Below, one piece after another: positions 55,169 to 64,000 of a DNA stretch of 64,000 bases. The notes beneath the pieces are model-generated. The model ran no database searches, was not told where the DNA came from, and worked only from the letters and a program-made list of their open reading frames with translations. The first letter of the stretch is position 1. Each line of letters begins with the position of its first letter. The stretch is from Schizophyllum amplum (taxonomy: Eukaryota; Basidiomycota; Agaricomycetes; Agaricales; Schizophyllaceae), in NCBI GenBank assembly GCA_007026445.1, contig VDMD01000119.1, positions 1-64,000 of the forward strand. Reading direction: 5' to 3'. The translations under genes were made by a program, and so were the position numbers.

Positions 55169-56169
55169 GGACAGAAGTTTTGTCCTTTGCATACGCAGTC
55201 GCTCTATGAACCGATGATACCGTGGGCATGGCCTGGCAAGCTAGATCCGTTACGATCAATGGGGTCTGCCTGCGTCTCATTTTCTTTCCCGCTTTTTCTT
55301 GTTCGCTACTATCATCTTTGGCTGACCGGACAACAATACTCAGGCCAGTTGTGTTCACCATGTTAATGGTCGTTGCTGATCATCGTCCGTCACACTCAGC
55401 GATCAGCATATACAGCAAAAGCAGTCGTCTCGGCGGGCGCCCCATATAGCAAGGTTCGTGTACGCCATCATGGAAGCTCGTTGCGTGCTCGCCGGGACCT
55501 CTTGAGCGCAACAACATCATGTACAGCGCGGCGTAGAGTCTGAGTCTAGAGCTCGAAGCTGGGCATCGAAAGAGCACAGAGCACAGAGGATAGTCTTCAT
55601 CAGTGCCAAGACTTGACCTTTCCTTCGAAACTGCCTGGCCATAGAACGACAATCAGGAGGATCATATTGGACAACACGTAACGGTAGAGCTCGACCAGTC
55701 CGGCCCTTTGAGTGCCATTGCAGTTCCTGGGTTTTCGCGCCGTTACTGTCTCATCAGGGTTTGGAATATCTGCTTCTCGACAGGGATCTGAATCATCTGG
55801 GTACGTCGACCAGACCACATCTCTCCCATTCCTCACAAAATGGCAGGCAGCATCGCGCCTGTCGCATACTTACACCGATAGCTGTGCGGCAACAGCGCCC
55901 TTACACGGAGCTCTGCGGCTTTGCACGCCAACGAAGCCAGCAGGGCCGGGACATGTCTGGACAGGGAAGAGACAGAAGCTTCCGGCACGGCTCTCTAACT
56001 CTAACACATTCCCCGCACAATGGACGATCGGAGACAGACTTAGTATCTGCTGCCCGTGTGATTGAGGCCCGTCCAGGGCCCGCAGCGGCAGCGCGGGCTC
56101 TGCAGATTTCCTGATATAAGTGCGGATTGCTTGGACACAAAAGGTACTTTCGCTCCTTTTGCCACTCGC
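55169..56169. other. Intergenic region between the two MFS genes
   Basis: One kilobase with small overlapping ORFs and no recognised motif. The 3' part is the leader of MFS 2. No repeat or element seen. Confidence 0.4.
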
Positions 56170-58916
56170 ATGCCGAATTTTACAGATACCTCGCCGCTGT
56201 TGCAGAAGGGCTCAGCGGACGTCAAGGCGCCATGTCCGGGACCGTGCGATCTCGAGAGTCGGGACAGGTTAGGAATCCTAGTCGGGGCGTGGACGGCGAC
56301 ATTTCTCTCTGTAGGTGCAATTGTGCCATTAGCAGCGACGTTTGCTCACTCGCGCGTCCATATAGTCACTCAACAGTAAGCGCCACCCAACTTGGTAATC
56401 TACGCGTTCCACTCACGATCACGTTTAGCATCGCTAGTACCTACCAGTGAGTTTCTATATTCCTTCCACAATGCTGTCTGACCCTGCCCTCTTCAGTGGT
56501 GCCGTCAATCTCCTCAGAATTTCAGAAATCCAATCAGGCCAGTTGGCTCGGCACATCGTGAGCCACCTTGAGAGCCTATGCTAGTCGCTTCATCTTCTCA
56601 TTTCATCCTTTGCGCAGATACCTGCTGGCGACATGTACATTCATGCCATTGTATGGTCGTCTATGCGACGCGATGGGCCGAAGAAGAGCCAACCAAACAG
56701 CAGTCGTCTTAACAGCTTTGGGAACCCTGGCGTGTGGGTTGGCCCCGAATATGGAGCTCCTTATCCTAGCGAGATTTGTGCGTCTTCCATATGCATATCC
56801 GTGCTGCAGGCATCGTCTAATTATGATCAGATTGCCGGTCTCGGTGGCGGTGGAATCCTTACAACGACGACGTGAGTCTTCTTTACTTTCCCCGTTGCAC
56901 TCCGCATCTCACTCCCCCTCAGCATCATCGTGAACGACATGTATCGCATGAGAGTGCGTCCTGTACAACCCTCTTAAGGATGATGCCCGTCTGACGCCGC
57001 CGCAGTCCCGCGGTCTAGCACAGGGCATCATGCGCGTCTTCGACGGCGTGAGTGCGCAATCTGTGCGTCCTTTACGCTACTGACGAGTCTCCTCCCACAG
57101 CTCGGCATGGGTTTGGGCGGGCCTATCGGCGGCATAATCACAGACCGGTACGTATGCCGAGGTTTCCTTCTGACTTCCTGCTTCCTTCGGACGACCGACT
57201 GAACGAACAATCAGATTAGGCTGGCGCTGGGCGTTCCTCGTACAACTGCCGCTGTTCGCGCTGTCGCTCGGGCTAACGTCGTGTCACCTGAAATACACCG
57301 TGACGGTGAGCCTCATAATGTCCGCACTGCCCATCGAGGAAACTGATCACAATTATAGAACGAGAAAGGAGATAGGAAGAGTGACCTTCTGCGAGTGGAC
57401 TGGTGGGGATGTCTAACGCTGTTGCTCTCTGTGCGTGCCTACAGCTGTTATTTGATCACGCGAACGCTGATAATGAGCAGGTTGGCTCTTGCCTCGTATT
57501 CCTAGGAGCCAGATACAACAGCTCCCTTCCGGTTCGTTCACTCTCCCTACCTTACTTAAGACGAGGGACTCATGCCTATATAGTGGTCTGACCTGCAGGT
57601 CGCCATCCCTCTGCTTCTCTCCCTCGTCTTCTTCGCTCTCTTCATCTTCGTCGAACTCAATGTCGCACCCGAGCCCGTCCTCGCACCCTTCCTCCTCAAG
57701 CAGGCCGTCCCCGTCCTCACGGGAATCAGCAATTTCCTAGTCGCAGCGTGCAACTACTCGATCACGTTCTACTTTCCGATGTGGTTCCAGACGGTGATGC
57801 TCACCAGCGCGAGTACCGCAGGTGCGTGCAAAAGTTCCTTCCATTCATCCTTCGCTCGACATTGACAAGTTTTTATTCACCGCCCACAGGCCTGCATCTC
57901 CTCCCGCTGAGCGTGGCCATGAGCGTCGGCTCGATGCTCGCTGGGTATGCGATGCATAGGAATGGGCGGTACAAGACCCTCAACCTTACTTTCGGCATCT
58001 TGCCCTTCGTGTCAACGCTGTTGATCTACTTCCTGCGAGAGAATAGCAGCCCAGCGCATATGTGGCTGAGTATCGTGAGTGGCATCGTAATTAAGGACTG
58101 TGGCCAGCAGCGTGCTCACCTAACATTTATAGATCCCCCTCGGCTTCGGCAACGCGGTCGTGCTGCAGACGATGTTGAGTGCGTTGCATCTGACGCGGGC
58201 GTGCAGGACATTCACTGACTGCTTGTCTTTCCAGTCGCTCTTCTCGCGCATATCGACGGTTCGTCTTCCGCGGGTACGACCATCATCCGAAGGCTGACAC
58301 TCGAGTAGAGAAGGACATGGCTATTGGAACTGGTTTCGGGCAGCTTTGGCGCGGTGTCGGTGAGTGCTAGGAGGGCTGGCAAACGAAATCCATTGAATCT
58401 GAGCGCATATATCTAGGTCAAGTTGGCGGTGTCGCTGTTTCCTCTGCGATTTTCCAGTCCAGACTGAATGTCGAACTGCGGAGGAGAATATTCGATGATG
58501 AGGAGGTACGTTGCGTGCAGTTGCTGCTGCTTTGCGGAAACTGACGCATAAGACAGCTGATCTCGCGCATCCGCTTGTCCGCGTCGTATCTCTTCCATCT
58601 GGACAGCGACACGCAGCGACTGGCGAGGGACGCGTACGATGCGAGTCTGAAGTCGGTGTTCTTGTTCGCAATGCTGGCGACGGGGTTGGCCTATGCGGCG
58701 CGTTTGTTCGTGAGTGTTGCACGTTCTCTAGTGGTCCGAATTTCTCGTTCACGCGGCGTTTTGACTCGCCAGATCCCGGACAAGGCGCTCGAGCGAAGTT
58801 GTGGCGTGCTCTCCCACCCGCCGCTTATTACATGTTCGTCTTCCGCGGAGATCGCGCCGGCGACATTGAGCTGGAGCCCTACGCGCGATGAGGAGAGCGT
58901 GAAAGATCGGATGTAG
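56170..58916 (+). CDS. MFS transporter 2 (Fnx/Vba-like, DHA2 type)
   Basis: Tandem paralogue of MFS 1. ATG 56170 begins MPNFTDTSPLLQKG, again with a PLL motif near the N-terminus. Blocks: LGILVGAWTATFLSV, VPSISSEFQKSNQASWLGT, YLLATCTFMPLYGRLCDAMG, GLGGGGILTTTTIIVNDMYR, GMGLGGPIGGIITDRLGWRW, AVPVLTGISNFLVAACNYSI, FYFPMWFQTVMLTSASTAGL, IPLGFGNAVVLQTMLVALLA, IGTGFGQLWRGVGQVGGVAV. The tail after IPDKALER is shorter than in MFS 1 and ends VKDRM at TAG 58916. An upstream in-frame ATG exists at 56062, but the aligned paralogue start favours 56170. About 12 introns of 48-60 nt. Confidence 0.86.
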
Positions 58917-59255
58917 ACGCGAGCTCGTATGTCGAGCACATGTGGCGAAGAAAGGGCGGGCTACGGACCTGCATCGAGAGCTTTGATAATCCGGAAGACG
59001 AAATCCATGACCTGAAGGATGAGCGCTGAGCATGCAAGCAAGCAATGACGGACAGATATATGCTATTGCAGACAACATAATTCTGTATTATAGACTAAGT
59101 ATTATAGTAACGATACACGGGCGCCTTTGGGGATTAATGATAGACATGGCTATAGGTTGTGATGATGAATGACTGACAACGACTTGTTGATGCCCCTCCC
59201 TTGCGGGCTACCTTCCCTTCGGCATGACCCTCCGTGTATCCGCCAGACGTCCGGG
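58917..59255. other. Convergent 3' regions, MFS 2 / membrane protein
   Basis: 339 bp between convergent stop codons, AT-richer than average around 59080-59120. No gene. Confidence 0.4.
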
Positions 59256-59819
59256 TCACTGCTTCTCCGTACCAATTGTAAATCCGCCGAACAGCACCTC
59301 GTACTCCATCAGCCGCGGGCCCCCGCCGAGCCACTCCGACACGTCCGTCTCCGCCAGCGCACGCGCGGTCGAGGCGATCCCGAAGATGCAAGCGCGCAGC
59401 AGGCCGAGCGCGAAGAGCCCGCCGATAAGGAACGCGAGCCCGCCACCGAGTACGAGAGCGCAGAGGGTCCCTTGCGATGCGTTCAAGCCTTTGAGGGCAT
59501 GAGCGAAACGGAGTCCGGCCGCGCCGGCAGCGAAGAGGTAGACGAAGGCGACGAGCGGGGCGACCTTGACGAAGGCGGAGGTCTGCGTGAGGTCGGGGTC
59601 ATCGAGCAGGCGGCGGGCCGTAGACTGCAGTTCGCGGAGGGTGCGTTCGGCGGGAGAGCGTGCGGTGGGCTTGGGCGGCGGGGTGAGGTCGGGGTAGGAC
59701 GGTGTGGTGGGAAGGGTCGGCGAGGCTGGGGATCGAGCAGCGGTGAAGTCGCCTAGGCTGCTAGAGTCACAGATGAAGCCAGAGCGGAAAGTGGGCGGGA
59801 CGGCGCCTGCGGTGGTCAT
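59256..59819 (-). CDS. Hypothetical small membrane protein, 187 aa
   Basis: A single-exon frame from ATG 59819 (MTTAGAVPPTFRSGFICD) to 59256. The N-terminal 60 residues are Ser/Pro-rich, followed by an amphipathic stretch ERTLRELQSTARRLLDDPDL. Two hydrophobic regions follow, VAPLVAFVYLFAAGAAGL and VLGGGLAFLIGGLFALGLL, the second possibly extended. The C-terminus reads EYEVLFGGFTIGTEKQ. I do not recognise the family; a fungal-specific ER or mitochondrial membrane protein is possible. The longer open frame upstream starts with GTG, so it is not used. Confidence 0.65.
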   Translation of the reverse strand: MTTAGAVPPTFRSGFICDSSSLGDFTAARSPASPTLPTTPSYPDLTPPPKPTARSPAERTLRELQSTARRLLDDPDLTQTSAFVKVAPLVAFVYLFAAGAAGLRFAHALKGLNASQGTLCALVLGGGLAFLIGGLFALGLLRACIFGIASTARALAETDVSEWLGGGPRLMEYEVLFGGFTIGTEKQ

Positions 59820-60019
59820 GACGGTCGTGATGGTGGTAAGAGGCAAGTCGTGTCTAGGGACGTCGATCACTCGGGCGCCTATTTCATGGGTCTATCTCAT
59901 TGAGATTCCGAACTCGACAGAATTGTATCCTCCGAATGACTGTATTACAATGTGAGTAGAGAGCGAGCACTGTGTCTATACATGACCATAATATATCGAA
60001 TACCAACTCCCTTCCGGTG

Positions 60020-60721
60020 TCACCGTCTACTACCCATACGAGCCAGTCGGGCGAACGGATTTGGACCCATGCGCATGCCCGGATCCCGGTCGTTGTGCGC
60101 ATTCCCCGGATGATTCTGCTGCGGGGCCGCTGGACGCTCGCGATGTGAAGACGGGTTGAGGACCTCGAAGGCTGCATCCGCCAACCTCCGGGACTTTGGC
60201 TGCCGCGACTCTATTTCCTTGAAGAGCTCATCCAGATCAAAATCATGCGTGTCCGCCAATTCAGTGCCCCACTTGCGATTCGGGCGGCGTGGGGCGGGGT
60301 CCTCGGCGAGGTCGAGGTCCTCGGCGAGATCGAGGTCGAGCTTCGGCGTGGCGCGTGCGCGCGCGGGCTCATGCGTTACACCACGGCTGGAGAGTTCGCG
60401 GTCCCAAGTTCCCCGGCGAGCACGCCAGTCGTTCTGGTTCTCGCGGTGTGATCGACGGCGGTACGAGCCTCTTGCGAACTCGTCCTGATCGGGGGGTTCT
60501 ATTGGCCTCGTCGTACCGTCCGCGGTGACTTCGTGGTGAGGAATGGGGTCGCGTACAAACTCCTGGCGTATGATAGTAACATTATCCCTTGGCTGTGCTT
60601 TGCGTGCCGACACGGGCGCTGAAGTGTGGAGGGCGGCGGCGCGATTGAGGGCGGCAAGCCGTGCGCACGAGCAGAGCCGGGGGGAGACCCAAAAAGACAT
60701 AGAGGCCATCATGGAGGCCAT
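60020..60721 (-). CDS. Hypothetical mitochondrial protein, 233 aa
   Basis: Single-exon frame from ATG 60721. The N-terminus has Arg but no acidic residues (MASMMASMSFWVSPRLCSC, then ARLAALNRAAALHTSAP) and fits a mitochondrial presequence with a cleavage-like HTSAP near residue 33. The mature part is charged and Arg/Asp-rich with a duplicated LDLAEDLDLAED stretch, a motif FDLDELFKEIESRQPKSRR, and a C-terminal MGPNPFARLARMGSRR. No catalytic motif recognised. In-frame ATGs at codons 4, 5 and 8 are alternatives. It is divergent from the RAP1-like gene, with 277 bp between starts. Confidence 0.65.
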   Translation of the reverse strand: MASMMASMSFWVSPRLCSCARLAALNRAAALHTSAPVSARKAQPRDNVTIIRQEFVRDPIPHHEVTADGTTRPIEPPDQDEFARGSYRRRSHRENQNDWRARRGTWDRELSSRGVTHEPARARATPKLDLDLAEDLDLAEDPAPRRPNRKWGTELADTHDFDLDELFKEIESRQPKSRRLADAAFEVLNPSSHRERPAAPQQNHPGNAHNDRDPGMRMGPNPFARLARMGSRR

Positions 60722-60998
60722 CTAAGAAATGTCAGAATAACACTCTGAGTGCATTATCGTGTTTGCGCACCGTGAACAGAGGGAACGACGTGACGGCGAG
60801 GAAAAGGCGCCGTGCTCACAAATTTTCGGTCCGGTTCTCCGTGAGCTCGCGGGCACGTGAGGGAGCAACGCGTGATGCATGAAACGTGACACTGTTCTCG
60901 GTGTTGTTCCCCACCATCATCATCCCCTCCCGCATCTTATCCTCAGTTTTCATCTCTGCGCATATAGCCACCTTGACTGCGTGCAATTGGCGTGAGAG

Positions 60999-63900
60999 AT
61001 GGTTGCGTGAGTGCTACATCAGTTCGCAGTTCTCAGAGGCTCACAAGTCCCAACTTCGGTAGACGCCAAGCATACACGGTCCGAGAAGACAAACACATCA
61101 TCGAATTCCTTGCACTACACAACGAGGATGGTGTCGGGCGAAGTGGGAACAAGATTTGGAAGGACCTCCTTGTAGCGGACGTGCGTCATCATCCTTGTTT
61201 ATCGTGCGTTGGCTGATCCACGATCGACGTGTAGGAGGTGCGATTCCCTTGGGCAAAAACGCATACCTGGCAATCCTGGAGGGACCACTACAAGAAGAAC
61301 GAAGACGTATTTGATAGGAAGGTGACCAAGTTTATCAAGAGACTGAGGTTGGCGGGGGCGGAAATGCAGGTGAACAGGGGAGAAATGCGAATGGTCGCGT
61401 AAACGCTGGCGATGCAGGGAGCGCAATTGGAGAAAAAGACGCCGCCGATGAGGAACCTCTGCCCGCTACGCCTAAGAAGAAGCGGCGGCGGAGAGCAATA
61501 GTTGAAGACAGCGACGAGGAGGATGCGGAAGAGACACCTCCACAGCCTCGAAAGAGGCGCAAGATGCGCGATGAGGCCGAACGGCCCTCAAGCGTGAGGA
61601 TCACGCGTAAGCGTCGGGCATCGCGTACGTGCCGCTCTGTATCCTTCCTGCGCGCGCGCGCTCACTCTAATTGTATAGCAACACCGGCACCGGCGCGTCC
61701 ATCCACCCCCACCCCGGAAGCCAACGGCACGTCGTCCGCCCGCGAGTCCCCGCGTCCACGGCCCGATATTATGCCCGTCACCCCTCCGCGGCAACAGACC
61801 CGCCTCCCCACACGCAAGGAAGAGCCGCGCGTGTCGCGTGTACAGAAACAACCGCGCGCGTCTTCTAGCAAAGTACGCGTCGAGGATATGCGCAGCGACA
61901 GCGAGGCGGAGGAGGATGGCACGGAAGTCCAAGCACCCGGTGAAGAGGACTATGACGCGGAGATCTTCGAGGAGGCAGGAGATGTGGACGACGGCGATGG
62001 CGGAGACAAGGAGGAGGTTGTGGATGGACAAGGAGCCGACTTGGGAGAAGCTGAGGAGGAAGACTCGGACGGCAGCGACAGTGATTACGTCCCCGAAGAA
62101 GACGGCGAAGAGGCGGACGGCCCGGTTGCAGAAATGTCGTACGTGCTCATCCTGCATTTGTCTTTCCGCTCGGCACTGACAGACTTCCAGTCCTCGACGC
62201 ACGCCCACTCCAGAAACACCATCGCCCGCCGAACGTGTCTATCCCGACCTGCGCGACCTGCCCAGTCCGACGCTACCTCAAGCCACACGTACGACACTTC
62301 CTCCAGCCCAAAGTCCACCAGTTGCCCCCGCGCCAAGTACAGCGCTACCTTCTGCACCAAGCGCAACTCTGATCCCAGCCTTGCGCCTCCCGCCCTCACC
62401 CCCAAAGCGCGTCAAGAAGCCATCGAAGACCATTTTCGACAACCTGCCATCCTCCCACGCCGCTACGCCTTGCCCGATGCGGTGCTCAATCGGGGCTCCC
62501 CTGCGTCCGATCACGACTCATCTGCAACGCAGTCACCGCCCCCGCGGCCCCCGCCAACGCTCAAGGAGGGCACGTTCGGCAGCACGCGCTTTGTCCAGGG
62601 CGGCGCTCGGGTTGTGCAGGGAGGCCAGGAGGGCAAGAAATGGCCTCCTGTGCGGCGGAAGAGGCGGCGGAACGCGTCGAGCGAGGATGAGGGGAGGGTG
62701 CGTCCGGGACAGGGCGTGGGTGGTCGTGGGGAGGTGGGGCGGCGGGGGCGGCGAGCATGGTCGCAACGACGAACGCGACTGGTGCGGCTGTAAAAAGCGG
62801 CCCGCCGCCCGTGAGAGGTAGCCTGCCGGCTGCGAACCGCGGTCGTCCATCCTTGCAGGACGACGTGTCGCGCAAAGCAAGCGCATCTCTGCCGCCGAAG
62901 AGCAGCGTGCCACTGCCCACGAAGGACAATGTATCCCTGCCGTCGAAGAGTAGCGTGCCACTACCGGCGAAACGTCCGAAGGACACGTCAATTGCAGCGC
63001 CCTCGATGAGCCGCATGGCATCAACGTCCTCTACCGACACGCACGCGTTCGATGACCCTGGACGAATCAGGCGAGCGAGCGACGTGGGCCCTGTTAACCG
63101 CGAGAGGGATGCGGAACCTGCTCATCGGGGAGAACCGTCAGGACCCGGACTATTTCGACCACCCTTCCCTCGTACACAGTCTGGGCTGTCCATTGTGCGC
63201 ACAGCTTCTTTCCATTCTTCTATCGTACCAGCGAGAATGGTCGATACGACGAACGACCTGCAGGGCTCTCGCGCATCATCAGGAGCCGTTGATGCACCGA
63301 CAAGAGGCGCTGCTGGTACCACCGCCTCCCGCCGCCACACCATTGCAGCTGGCACATCCGGCCCGCTACTGGACTTACGTCGACTTGTAGCTCGCGCAGG
63401 CACCGGTTCAGTCTCCGGGACCTCGATGCGCTCCTTTGGGCACTCGCGCGCTTCCTCGTTGGCGACGCATACAACCTCAGCCGCGCCGTCTGAGGCATCT
63501 GCGCAGTCGACCTCCGCCGCAGTCCAGCGTGCACCTTCACCCGCCGCCGACCCGCCTTCGTTCCTCGCCGACGTCGACACCTCACGGGACCGCGCTATGC
63601 TCGAGGATCTCGGCGCGGAGCTCGCGGTGCGTCGGCTGTCCGAGGTATGGGGTTTCACGGAACGCGAGGTCGCGCCGATCTTCGAGCAGACGGGACGCAG
63701 CCTCAGCATCACGGAGCGATACCTGCGTGTGATGCGGGACGGCGCGAGGCGAGCCGCACTCGAACTGCAGGGGATTCAGGATCTACCTGCGATGGATGTC
63801 AGTCATGCGGGCGACGCCAGCTCAAGGACCGCAAGCAGCGCGGAGGTTGAGGGCCGGCAGGGCGAGTCCGCTGCGATGGAACTCTCGCAGAGCTTTGCGC

Positions 63901-64000
63901 CGCAGGATGCGTCGACGCCTCCGGGACAGGCGCGCTCACCGTCAAGGTCTAGACGACGTTCCTTGCAGCTGCGGATCAGCCCGCCTCGCCCGTCGCGCAG
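60999..64000 (+). CDS. RAP1-like telomere-associated Myb protein (3' end outside window)
   Basis: Nuclear protein; RAP1/TERF2IP proteins bind the shelterin complex and protect telomeres. The Myb-type domain is clear: GRRQAYTVREDKHIIEFLAL, GRSGNKIWKDLLVAD, an intron at about 61181-61234, then VRFPWAKTHTWQSWRDHYKK and NEDVFDRK. After a probable intron (61323-61381) come basic and acidic stretches: TPKKKRRRRAIVEDSDEED, a long Glu/Asp-rich segment near 61900-62130, and Ser/Pro-rich sequence. Near 63600 a helical region reads LEDLGAELAVRRLSEVWGFT and ITERYLRVMRDGARRAALE, which may be the RAP1 C-terminal or a second domain. The frame is open at the window end. The start is uncertain: ATG 60999 would need a very short intron. 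Middle introns are only partly resolved. Confidence 0.72.

Noticed and set aside
59820..59870. Longer N-terminus for the 187-aa membrane protein
   Set aside because: The upstream extension would have to start with GTG; ATG 59819 is the first usable eukaryotic start.

Overview
The window looks like nuclear DNA of a filamentous basidiomycete (Agaricomycetes, most likely a wood-decay polypore; the order is an inference). It is GC-rich. Nearly every protein gene is cut by 46-60 nt introns with GTGAGT/GTGCGT/GTACGT donors, a CTGAC-like branch site and a YAG acceptor. The recognisable proteins are fungal: GWT1, an Fnx/Vba-type MFS pair, an Rds1-like ferritin protein, a secreted PL14-like protein, a DNMT1-type methyltransferase, a RAP1-type Myb protein and several F-box proteins.

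Layout. 0-14.5 kb: a nearly identical direct duplication of about 2.57 kb carries an F-box gene (761-2626, and a frameshifted copy at 12050-14450). The copies flank about 8.7 kb of repeat-rich DNA without a recognisable protein. That DNA holds the oddest structure in the window: a minus-strand array at 3.8-6.0 kb of at least 13 exon-like blocks separated by well-formed short introns, in which two different exon-intron units are tandemly repeated. Smaller exon-intron duplications lie on the plus strand at 9.3-10.5 kb. 14.4-15.4 kb is minisatellites. 15.6-18.3 kb: secreted PL14-like protein with a large low-complexity insertion. 18.9-23.6 kb (minus): DNMT1-type C5 methyltransferase with RFTS, two BAH regions and catalytic motifs I to X. 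24.0-26.1 kb (minus): GWT1. 26.2-31.1 kb: two F-box paralogues as an inverted repeat with an Mpv17-family gene between them. 31.4-32.6 kb: a 398-bp MITE and a TATATAG-rich element. 32.6-47.6 kb: four paralogous aldo-keto reductase genes, interleaved with a NOPCHAP1-like gene, an M20 peptidase and an UNC93-like transporter. 48.1-49.2 kb: ferritin-like secreted protein. 51.4-51.9 kb: small Cys-rich protein. 52.3-58.9 kb: tandem MFS transporters. 59.2-60.7 kb: a membrane protein and a predicted mitochondrial protein, both minus. 61.0 kb to the window end: RAP1-like Myb protein, cut by the window edge.

The genes do not form an obvious pathway. The aldo-keto reductase set, the MFS pair and the F-box pairs are local gene-family expansions. 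DNMT1, the RAP1-like protein, GWT1, Mpv17 and the NOPCHAP1-like protein are housekeeping or chromatin functions. Intron boundaries were placed by eye from splice signals, reading frame and paralogue comparison; those that did not resolve are flagged.
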